DNA from: Clostridia bacterium | Lineage (GTDB): Bacteria; Bacillota; Clostridia; Oscillospirales; Acutalibacteraceae | DNA length: 64,000 nt | Direction of reading: 5' to 3' | NCBI GenBank assembly: GCA_900766585.1 | Contig: CAAFVV010000038.1 | Span: forward strand, 62,001 to 126,000 | Shown: one piece after another, positions 26,207 to 34,163 of the stretch | How the letters are laid out: every line of letters begins with the position of its first letter | How positions within the stretch are numbered: position 1 is the stretch's first letter | Translations under genes and position numbers: made by a program | The notes under the pieces: model-generated | Told to the model about the DNA's origin: nothing | The model's input: the letters and a program-made list of their open reading frames with translations, nothing else | The model's database searches: none

Positions 26207-28876
26207 ATGACGTTTTCCGATACGCGCCCCGGCGCACCCGCTGATACGGCGCATTATGCGCTTGCGGCGGACGGCGGACTGGAGTATATCCCGCTGACTG
26301 TCGAGGGCGAAAAGACCGGCGCAGGGGCGCGGTATGCCAATGCACCGTGTCACACCGGCACGCTGACGCTCGGCAATGCCGCCGTCACCTATGCGCTGCC
26401 GAAGGGCATGACGGCGTATGACCCCGTGCCGCTGCGCTATACGCTGTCCTGCCCCGACAGGACAAAAACGCTGCATCTGTCCGTCACCGCCTTTGAAGAG
26501 GCGGCGCGCCGCACATCGCCGAGCTTTGATCTGAATCTGCCCGGCACCGTGGATGTGACGTTTTCCTATCTGGGCTATGTGGCGGGACAGGTGAAGGAGG
26601 GTGTCCACCCGACACTGTCACCGGAGTTTGACGACCGGCAGGGAACGGAATTCCCGGGCTTTTCCCTGTCGCCGGAGTGCTGCGGCGGCGATCTGCCGGC
26701 GGCGGACCGCCTGTGGCTGCATTTTGCGCTGGAAAACACCGGGAACACGATCCTCGACGGGGAGGGCAGCGGCAGCTTTATGATCGAGCCGGTGCTGCTC
26801 CGCCGCAATGAAGCGGGGGAGTATACCCCCTATGCGGTGCCGTCAAACCTGTTTTACCGTCTGTTTGCGCCGCTGTATCCCGGAGAAAAGACCGATCTTT
26901 TGGTGACCTGCGGGGCATATCCCGGCTATCCTGCACCGCCCGGTGCACTGCCGCCCGGCGAGTACCGCCTGCGGCTTACCGGCATCTGCCGGAGCGAGCA
27001 GAAGCAGCCGGATTTTGCCCGCGTGGTGTGGAGCGGGACGCCCGCTTCGGTATCGTTTTTTGATTTTACCATTTCCGCTGAGCCGGCGGACCGCGTGCCG
27101 GCTCCGGTCGTAAAGCAGCCGCCGGTGAAGCCGAACCGCAACGGCTGGCTCCACCGGTATGAGGAATTTCTCTCTTCGTTTGTGACCTCGACGGCGCGGC
27201 AGGAGAGCGAGGAGCACGGCGTGCTTGCCGTGCAGCCCGCCCCGTGGACGAGAATCATCGTGCTGCGGCTGATGCAGGGGGATGACGAGGCGGTCGCCGA
27301 GGTCTGCCTGCCGGTTACGGTGGAGAGTGAATCGCTGACGCTGACATTGTCGCCGAACCATCCCGGCACAGTGCGGCAGGGGGACGGCACCAGGCTCCCC
27401 GCCGTCGTGACGCAGTGTATGGCGGATATGCGCGGCGGCGCGGCGCTGACACCGAACGCAGCCGGGAACATTCTTGACAGCCTTGACGATATGCGCGCTG
27501 CCGGAGTGAATCTGGTGGCGACGACCGTCGCCTTTGCCATGGAGACCGGCAATCCGCCGCTGTATAAGCGCGGCGGGGCGCGCGATGCGTTCAAGTTTAT
27601 GGCGGACGCGCTGCGCGTGCTGAAGCTGCCGATGGAGGGGCTGATCAGCTATCCTTTTTCCAGCGGCGAGACGCAGCAGCTGGCGAGTGCCATCCGCCAT
27701 GCGCCGGTGCGCGCCGCCCGCGGCATTGCCGATCCGGCTCTGACCGAGGCGTGCAAGGAGGCGGCGCGGTATGAGTTTCTGCGCTACGGCGACAATTACT
27801 GGCAGCTCGGCGACGGCCGTGTGCCGCTCTGTGTGGAGGACACCCGCGGCTGGATCCGTTATGATCAGCACAACCGCTATCCCGAGGGGGAGGCGTCGAC
27901 CGAGCGGTTCCGCCTGTGGCTGAGGGAGCGCTACGGTTCGGTCGAGGCGGTCAATGCCGCATGGGGCAGCCGCTTTGCCGATTTCGCGGATATCGACCCC
28001 GAAAAGGACGGCGCGGCGGGCGCGTTCGGACATAAATTCGAGTATCACGACCCCGCCGCCTGTTTTCACGACTACTCCGCTGCCATGCTCGACTGGGACC
28101 GCTTCCGCACCGCGCTGCGGCGGGAGCAGTACCGCGATATACTGGCGTATGTCCGGCCGCTGCTGCCAAGGGCGGCGATTTCGCTGCGCACCGAGGGCGC
28201 CAACTGGCTTGTCGCGGGCATCCCGTGGGACAGCGACAACCCCAAATACCGTCACATCCGGTATTCTCAGCTGCACAACGGCATGTGGGCGGAGGAGCTG
28301 CTGAAGGACGGTGCTATCGCGGTGCACTCCGACTATACCACCTTGCCGTATACCCCGACAGAGGTTGCGGAGCTGACGCGCATGAGCATAGAGCAGGGCG
28401 TGATCCCGATGCATATGCCGCAGTTTAACCGTATGCGGGATATTGCGCTGAATCCGCGCTGGGGATCGGATGCGTATACGGTCTCCTATCACCTCAAGAC
28501 CCCGATGAAGGGCGCGTATGTAAATACGCTGACGGCGCTGTTCCCGTGGTTTCGTGCCACGGCGGAAAACGGCGGTATTCCGGGTGTGCTGTGGCAGGAT
28601 TACCTCTGCGACGGCTATGTGACCGAAACGCAGTACCGCGAGCTGTGCTTCTTCCGCGATAAGCTGGAGCTGTGGCTCAAAACGGCGGAGGGGCAGGAGC
28701 TTGTCCGCACGCCGCCGCCCGACGACAGCTTCCGTGCCGGCACCAAGGCGCTGTGGAGCTATGATCCCGCTTTTGTCCGAAAAGCGGTGGAAGCGGAAAA
28801 ACGGACAAACACCCCATCCGGTCAAAACGAAAGGACGGAGGCTGCCTTCTCCTTTCGCGAAGATATAGACAGATAA
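26207..28876 (+). CDS. GH42-like (beta-galactosidase-type TIM barrel) protein with unknown N-terminal half
   Basis: The 889-residue protein lacks a signal peptide and is predicted cytoplasmic. The C-terminal half, from about residue 420, looks like a GH42 or related clan-A TIM barrel: LDDMRAAGVNLVATT, then FRLWLRERYGSVEAVNAAWGS, a typical GH42 segment, then YRDILAYVRPLLPRAAISLRTEG. The N-terminal 400 residues form beta-rich domains I do not recognise. Canonical catalytic NE and ExE motifs are not obvious, so activity is uncertain. It starts at ATG 26207 after a GAGAGAGAGGG site. It is followed by the GH38 gene, which suggests a joint role in intracellular breakdown of imported oligosaccharides. 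Confidence 0.6.
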   Translation: MTFSDTRPGAPADTAHYALAADGGLEYIPLTVEGEKTGAGARYANAPCHTGTLTLGNAAVTYALPKGMTAYDPVPLRYTLSCPDRTKTLHLSVTAFEEAARRTSPSFDLNLPGTVDVTFSYLGYVAGQVKEGVHPTLSPEFDDRQGTEFPGFSLSPECCGGDLPAADRLWLHFALENTGNTILDGEGSGSFMIEPVLLRRNEAGEYTPYAVPSNLFYRLFAPLYPGEKTDLLVTCGAYPGYPAPPGALPPGEYRLRLTGICRSEQKQPDFARVVWSGTPASVSFFDFTISAEPADRVPAPVVKQPPVKPNRNGWLHRYEEFLSSFVTSTARQESEEHGVLAVQPAPWTRIIVLRLMQGDDEAVAEVCLPVTVESESLTLTLSPNHPGTVRQGDGTRLPAVVTQCMADMRGGAALTPNAAGNILDSLDDMRAAGVNLVATTVAFAMETGNPPLYKRGGARDAFKFMADALRVLKLPMEGLISYPFSSGETQQLASAIRHAPVRAARGIADPALTEACKEAARYEFLRYGDNYWQLGDGRVPLCVEDTRGWIRYDQHNRYPEGEASTERFRLWLRERYGSVEAVNAAWGSRFADFADIDPEKDGAAGAFGHKFEYHDPAACFHDYSAAMLDWDRFRTALRREQYRDILAYVRPLLPRAAISLRTEGANWLVAGIPWDSDNPKYRHIRYSQLHNGMWAEELLKDGAIAVHSDYTTLPYTPTEVAELTRMSIEQGVIPMHMPQFNRMRDIALNPRWGSDAYTVSYHLKTPMKGAYVNTLTALFPWFRATAENGGIPGVLWQDYLCDGYVTETQYRELCFFRDKLELWLKTAEGQELVRTPPPDDSFRAGTKALWSYDPAFVRKAVEAEKRTNTPSGQNERTEAAFSFREDIDR

Positions 28877-28917
28877 AGGCTGACCGCCTTTAAATTCAAC
28901 AAGCGGAGAGTGACACA

Positions 28918-31503
28918 ATGGAAAAGAAAACGCTGCATATCATTCCCCACTCCCATTGGGATCGGGAATGGTATATGGGCTTTGAACGTCATCGGATGCG
29001 TCTCGTGGAGTTGTTTGACACGCTGATCCGGGTGATGGAGGAAAACCCCGACTACACCTATTACCACATGGACGGGCAGTATGTCGTGATCCAGGACTAC
29101 TTAGAGGTGCGTCCGCAGATGAAGGACCGCCTGCTGGCGCTGATCCGTGCCGACCGGATTCAGGTCGGACCGTGGTATGTGCTGCAGGATGAATACCTCA
29201 CCTCGGGTGAGGCGAATGTCCGCAACATGCTCTACGGCATCCGGCTCTGCCGCGAGCTTGGCGCCGACCCCGTGATGACGGGCTATTTCCCCGATGCGTT
29301 CGGCAATATTTCGCAGGTGCCGCAGATCCTGCGCGGCTTCGGCATCGACAATGCCGCTTTCGGACGCGGCGTCAGCGAGGTCGGCGCGGACAACGCCATC
29401 GGCGTCAAGCGCAACCCCTCGGAGTGGCGCTGGCGCTCCCCCGACGGCAGCGAGATCGTCGGCGTGATGTTTGCTCACTGGTACCACAATGCCATGGAGC
29501 TGCCAACCGACAAGGAGAAGCTCGCGCCGCGCCTCGAAACGCTGATCCGCGACTGCGAAGCCTCCGCTTACACCCCGCATCTGCTCGGACTCAACGGCTG
29601 CGATCATGAGCCGGTGCAGACAGATCTGCCCGAGGCGATCAAAGCGGCAAACGAGCTGCTGGCCGGGCAGGATATCACGGTCAGGCAGAGCAATTTCAAG
29701 GAGTACGTCGCGGCGGTCAAGCCCTATGCGGCGTCGTTTCCGCAGGTCACGGGCGAACTGAACGGACAGGGCACCAACGGTATGCACCTGCTGATCAACA
29801 CTGCCTCGACCCATATTCCGCTGAAGCAGCGCAACCACCGCGGGCAGAACCTGCTGACGCAGCAGGCGGAGCCGATCAGCGTGCTTGCCGCCCGCGAGGG
29901 GGATACCTATCGCGACGACATGCTGCTGTTCGCGTGGAAAAAGCTGATGGAGAACCACCCGCACGATTCCATCTGCAGCTGCAGCAGCGACGAGGTCACC
30001 GATGAGATGGTCTCCCGCTTTGAGCATTCCCGCCAGGTCGGCGAGTATGTGCGCGACGAGGCGATGGACTATCTGCGGCACCATGTGACCGCGGCGGAAA
30101 AAAGCGTGCTTGTCTGCCATACGACGGCGGGAACCGAGACGGCGACAGTGACCGCGACGCTCGATTATCCCGAGGACAAGGCGGCGCTGACGGCGGTATC
30201 GCTGATCGCGCCGGACGGCGCGGTGATCCCCGCTGTGCTGCAGGACAACGGCCGCACCTTTACCTATACATTGCCGAAGACCACGTTCCGCAAGCCGCGC
30301 TATGTCCATCGCTACACCGTCACCTTCCCGGTGACGATGACCGGCATCGGCTACGCGCTGTACACCGTGCGTGAGGAGGCTGCCCCTGCGGCCGCCGCGA
30401 TCACCGTGACGGCGCGCGGTGCCGAGACCGCGACCATGAAGCTCGCCTTTGCCGAAAACGGCACGTTTGCCGTGACCGATAAGAAGAGCGGCGTGACCTA
30501 CAGCGGGCTGAACGAATATGAGGACGTCGCCGACGCCGGCGAATCCTATAACTTTGTCCCGCTGGCGGATGATGTGCCGGTGTCCACGGCGGCGGATACG
30601 GCGCGCATCTGGATCGAGCGGCAGTCCCCTGCTGCGGTGACGTTCGGCGTGGAGAACCGCTGGGTGCTGCCGGTCGGGCGCGACGGCAAGGCGCGCAAGA
30701 CGGAGACGGTCGAGACCGTGATCACGGCGTTTGTCACGCTGACGGCGGGAATCGACCGCGTAGATGTGCGCACAACCTTTGACAATCAGAGCGAGGATCA
30801 CCGCGTGCGCGCGCTGTTCCGTCCGCATATCGAGACGGAGAAGAGCCTCGCCGACGGACAGTTTGACCTTGTCGAGCGCGGCATCACGCCGTGGAAGGAG
30901 TGGATCAACCCGTCGAACTGCCAGCGCTGCCAGGCGTTTTTCGCGCTGGAGGATGCCGCGCGCGGACTGGCTGTGGCGGGACGCGGACTGCATGAGTTCG
31001 AGATCCTGCGCGACGGCGAGAACACGATGGCGCTGACGCTGCTGCGCTGCGTGGGGTATATGGGCGACTGGGGCGTGTTCCCGACGCCGCACATGCAGTG
31101 CAAGGGCGTGCAGACGCTGGAATATGCGGTGGTGCCGTATGCGGCGGCAGACCGTGAGCAGGCGTTTGCGCTGGCGCACAGCTTTGCGGATGACGCCTTT
31201 GTCACGGGCGATGTGGATGCGCAGGCGGGCAGCCTGCCGCCCGTGCAGACGCTGGTCGCCGTGGATGCGCCCGCGCTCGTGACCTCCGCCTGCAAGCGCA
31301 GCGAGGATAAGCGCGCGACGGTGCTGCGTCTGTATAATCCGCTTTGCCGCGATGTGGACACCACGCTGACGCTGGATTCCGCTGTAAAAGAGCTGTATGC
31401 CTCCGACCTCGCGGAACACGAGGGCGAGGCGCTGCCGATCGCGGACGGCAAGGCGAAGCTGACCGTTCCCGCAAAGAAGATCGTGACCTATCGCTTCCGC
31501 TGA
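28918..31503 (+). CDS. GH38 alpha-mannosidase
   Basis: The 861-residue enzyme has the GH38 start motif IIPHSHWDREW, with two zinc-binding residues, near residues 8-18. It also has the nucleophile region GYFPDAFGNISQVPQIL near 122-138, the NGCDHEP segment and the later ENHPHDSICS zinc-histidine motif near 343. Size and order match cytoplasmic bacterial enzymes of the MngB type, which hydrolyse alpha-mannosides or 2-O-alpha-mannosylglycerate. There is no signal peptide. A GCGGAGAG site precedes the ATG. It is the only enzyme in the locus with a firm specificity class, so it is the best clue that the imported glycan contains alpha-mannose. Confidence 0.93.
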   Translation: MEKKTLHIIPHSHWDREWYMGFERHRMRLVELFDTLIRVMEENPDYTYYHMDGQYVVIQDYLEVRPQMKDRLLALIRADRIQVGPWYVLQDEYLTSGEANVRNMLYGIRLCRELGADPVMTGYFPDAFGNISQVPQILRGFGIDNAAFGRGVSEVGADNAIGVKRNPSEWRWRSPDGSEIVGVMFAHWYHNAMELPTDKEKLAPRLETLIRDCEASAYTPHLLGLNGCDHEPVQTDLPEAIKAANELLAGQDITVRQSNFKEYVAAVKPYAASFPQVTGELNGQGTNGMHLLINTASTHIPLKQRNHRGQNLLTQQAEPISVLAAREGDTYRDDMLLFAWKKLMENHPHDSICSCSSDEVTDEMVSRFEHSRQVGEYVRDEAMDYLRHHVTAAEKSVLVCHTTAGTETATVTATLDYPEDKAALTAVSLIAPDGAVIPAVLQDNGRTFTYTLPKTTFRKPRYVHRYTVTFPVTMTGIGYALYTVREEAAPAAAAITVTARGAETATMKLAFAENGTFAVTDKKSGVTYSGLNEYEDVADAGESYNFVPLADDVPVSTAADTARIWIERQSPAAVTFGVENRWVLPVGRDGKARKTETVETVITAFVTLTAGIDRVDVRTTFDNQSEDHRVRALFRPHIETEKSLADGQFDLVERGITPWKEWINPSNCQRCQAFFALEDAARGLAVAGRGLHEFEILRDGENTMALTLLRCVGYMGDWGVFPTPHMQCKGVQTLEYAVVPYAAADREQAFALAHSFADDAFVTGDVDAQAGSLPPVQTLVAVDAPALVTSACKRSEDKRATVLRLYNPLCRDVDTTLTLDSAVKELYASDLAEHEGEALPIADGKAKLTVPAKKIVTYRFR

Positions 31504-31516
31504 GACCGAAACGAAA

Positions 31517-31561
31517 GACCGACCCGCACAGGGGATATCCCCTGCGCGGGTCGGTCTGTTA
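31517..31561. terminator. Bidirectional terminator between GH38 gene and alaX-like gene
   Basis: A 40-base near-perfect hairpin at 31517-31556 has arms beginning GACCGACCCGCACAGGGG. It lies between convergent genes and is followed on the plus strand by TGTTATTTTATT. Confidence 0.85.
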
Positions 31562-31563
31562 TT

Positions 31564-32730
31564 TTATTCCGCCGCTGCCGCAAAGCGGGCGAGACAGGTC
31601 TCGATCGCGTGCTGCGATGCGGCAATTTTTCCCTGCCAGCAGGCGGCAGATCCGCCGCCGCGGGCGGACAGCTCCTGCCGCAGCAATCCCGCAAGCGGGG
31701 AGAGATCGGTGTCCTCGCTGCCGATCACGCCGGTGTAGCCCTCGCGGTCGCTGCCGGAAAACACGGCGCAGACACGGTTTTCCCGCTTTTGCGCCGCCGT
31801 CAGCAGCGAGCGGCAGAGCTTGGCGTCCGCATCGGGCAGAAAAACGGCGCAGAGCGGCTGATTCTGCGGCAGCGTTTTGGCTGTCATCTCCGCGAGCGCG
31901 CGCCGGACGGCGGCTGCGCGGCGGGAGTCCTCCTCTCGGGCGGCAAGCAGACGGGTCACGGCGGCGTGAAGCTCCTCCGGCTTGGCGGAGAGCGCCGCGG
32001 CGGCGCGCCCCGCTTCGGTGTAGAGGGCTTCAAATGCCGCAAACGCCGCCTGCCCGCAGAGCATGTGTACCCGTGTGCCGCCCTTATACCGCATGGCGTC
32101 GAGCAGCTTGATCCCGCCGACCTGCCCCGTGCGGGACACATGCGGGGCACAGCAGGCGCAGACGTCCACCCCGGGGATGACGACCAGCCGCACGGCGCCG
32201 GTCAGCTCCTTTTTGCTGCGGTAATCGGTCTTTTTCAGCTCCTCCGGCGACGGGAAGCGGATCTCAACCGCAATATCCGCTGCGACTGCCGCGTTGGCCT
32301 CCCGCTCGATATCGCCAAGCTGCGCGCGGGTCAGCTCGCCGTCGAGATCCAGCGTTGTATCGTTGTGGCCGAGGTGAAAGCCCACATTGTGCAGCCCAAA
32401 ACGGCGAAAGAGCAGCCCGGATACGATATGCTCGCCGGTGTGGTGCTGCATCCGCGCAAAGCGGACGGCGTAGTCAAGCCGCCCCGTTACGGTTTCGCCC
32501 GCTGTCAGCGGCATGTCGGTGTAATGCACGGGATCACCGTCAATGAGCTGCACATCCGTCACATGCGCCGCGCCGAGCGTGCCGGTATCGGCGTACTGCC
32601 CGCCCCCCTCGGGGAAAAAGGCGGTGCGGTCGAGCCGCACGGCATAGCCGTCCTTCGCGGACACACAGGAGAGCACGACTGCTGTAAACTCCCGGCAGGC
32701 GCCGTCTGTCTCATACAGCCGTTCGGTCAT
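31564..32730 (-). CDS. AlaX-type alanyl-tRNA editing protein with DHHA1-like C-terminus
   Basis: This 388-residue free-standing editing protein would hydrolyse mischarged Ser- or Gly-tRNA-Ala in the cytoplasm. The AlaRS-like editing core has FFPEGGGQYADTG near residues 38-50, the zinc motif HHTGEH near 96 and the partner motif CACCAPH near 191. A C-terminal region from about 250 resembles the DHHA1 domain (GGGSAACWQGKI), as in AlaX-L proteins. Its start overlaps the end of rmuC upstream (ATGA), so the two are co-translated. Confidence 0.9.
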   Translation of the reverse strand: MTERLYETDGACREFTAVVLSCVSAKDGYAVRLDRTAFFPEGGGQYADTGTLGAAHVTDVQLIDGDPVHYTDMPLTAGETVTGRLDYAVRFARMQHHTGEHIVSGLLFRRFGLHNVGFHLGHNDTTLDLDGELTRAQLGDIEREANAAVAADIAVEIRFPSPEELKKTDYRSKKELTGAVRLVVIPGVDVCACCAPHVSRTGQVGGIKLLDAMRYKGGTRVHMLCGQAAFAAFEALYTEAGRAAAALSAKPEELHAAVTRLLAAREEDSRRAAAVRRALAEMTAKTLPQNQPLCAVFLPDADAKLCRSLLTAAQKRENRVCAVFSGSDREGYTGVIGSEDTDLSPLAGLLRQELSARGGGSAACWQGKIAASQHAIETCLARFAAAAE

Positions 32731-34022
32731 GCTTCGTCCTCCGGCAGAGTCTCCGCCGCGCCCGCCTCCATGCCGAGCAGCTGCTCGGCCTCGGTGCCGC
32801 CGACCTCCTCCACATTTTTGAGCTTCTGCCGGATGACGCGGTTGCGGCGCTCGGCTTCGTCGAGCGTGCTTCCGGCTTCCTCCAGCTTGCGGCGCACCTT
32901 TTTGAACACGACGGCAAACTGGTCATACTGCTGCTTGGCGGCGCCGAGCACCTTCCATACCTCGGCGGCGCGCTTATCGAGCGCAATGGTGCGGAAGCCC
33001 ATGCGCAGCGTGTTGAGGAATGCCGTCACGGTCGTCGGACCGCAGACCATCACACGGTAGTCGCGCTGCACCTCCTCCACCAGTCCGGGCAGGCGCAGCA
33101 CCTCAGCATACAGCCCCTCGGTCGGCAAAAACAGGATCGCAAAATCCGTGGTGGCGGGCACTTCGATGTACAGGTCGTGGATGGTCTTGGCTTCGCTGCG
33201 CACCGTGCGCTCGAGCGCGCGCGCCGCTTCATCGACGGCGGGCTTGTCCGCCCGGTCGGCAGCCTCAGACAGCCGCAGATAGTCCTCCTGCGGGAATTTG
33301 GAGTCGATCGGCAGCCAAACGGTGCCGTCGCCCGACCGCGCCGGAATCTTCACGGCGTATTCCACCATTTTGCCGTTGTTGCGCGGCGAGACGTTGCGGG
33401 CGTACTGGTCGGGCGTCAGCGTCTGCTCAAGCAGGCTGCCGAGCTGTACCTCCGCCCATGTGCCGCGCGCCTTGACGTTGGTCAGCACCCGCTGCAGGTC
33501 GCTGACGCCGCCCGCGAGCTTCTGCATCTCGCCGAGCGATTTATAGACGTTCTGCAGCTGCTCACCAACCGTCTTGAAGCTCTGATCCAGCCGGGTGGAC
33601 AGCGTCGCCTCCAGCTTTTCATCCACCGTCTGCCGCATCTGCTCGAGCTTTTGCTCATTGGAGGTCTGCAGCTGTGTGACCGACCGGGTCAGCACGTCGG
33701 TGACGCGGTCCAGCCGCTCGGACAAAAGCCGGAACAGCTTGTCCTGCTGCTCGCCGACGCGGTCCGAAAGCGCCGTGCGGCTTTTCTGCTGCTCCACCGC
33801 CAGCTCGCCGCGCAGACGGGTCAGCGCGTCCCGCAGCTCACGCATGACGGCGTCGTTGTCCTGTCGGTTGCGGTGCAGCTCATCGGTCAGCCGCCCCTCC
33901 AGCTCCTTGATCCGGGTTTGCGTCTCCCTGTCCTCGCCGCCCTTTTGCCGCAGCAGCACAATGACGAGCAGCGCTGCGTTGATCAGCCCCAAAACGGCGC
34001 CGACATAGCCGATCCATTCCAT
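32727..34022 (-). CDS. rmuC: DNA recombination protein RmuC homologue
   Basis: The 431-residue protein has one N-terminal membrane helix (about 5-24), a long coiled coil (about 30-160) and a C-terminal RmuC nuclease-like domain with GTWAEVQLGSLLEQTL, LPIDSKFPQEDY and VCGPTTVTAFLNTLRMGF. RmuC limits DNA rearrangements at inverted repeats in Escherichia coli. It is the first gene of a two-gene unit with the editing protein. Confidence 0.93.
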   Translation of the reverse strand: MEWIGYVGAVLGLINAALLVIVLLRQKGGEDRETQTRIKELEGRLTDELHRNRQDNDAVMRELRDALTRLRGELAVEQQKSRTALSDRVGEQQDKLFRLLSERLDRVTDVLTRSVTQLQTSNEQKLEQMRQTVDEKLEATLSTRLDQSFKTVGEQLQNVYKSLGEMQKLAGGVSDLQRVLTNVKARGTWAEVQLGSLLEQTLTPDQYARNVSPRNNGKMVEYAVKIPARSGDGTVWLPIDSKFPQEDYLRLSEAADRADKPAVDEAARALERTVRSEAKTIHDLYIEVPATTDFAILFLPTEGLYAEVLRLPGLVEEVQRDYRVMVCGPTTVTAFLNTLRMGFRTIALDKRAAEVWKVLGAAKQQYDQFAVVFKKVRRKLEEAGSTLDEAERRNRVIRQKLKNVEEVGGTEAEQLLGMEAGAAETLPEDEA

Positions 34023-34112
34023 ATGTTTTCACCCTCCGCTTGATTGTATTGCCTACAGTGGCTTTGTCTACAGTTTACCCCATTTTCCGTCTGCCGTCAA
34101 GCGGCAAACGCA

Positions 34113-34148
34113 GCAAAAGGGGTCTCCGGGCGGAGACCCCCTTTTTGC
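34113..34148 (-). terminator. Terminator after the large ABC permease gene
   Basis: GGGGTCTCC and GGAGACCCC pair around a short loop. TTTT follows on the minus strand and TTTTT on the plus strand. It separates the ABC exporter unit from rmuC. Confidence 0.75.
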
Positions 34149-34163
34149 GTATGCGGCGACGGT

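Noticed and set aside
29101..31419. A 772-codon open frame antisense to the GH38 gene
   Set aside because: Same explanation; the GH38 zinc and nucleophile motifs fix the coding strand.
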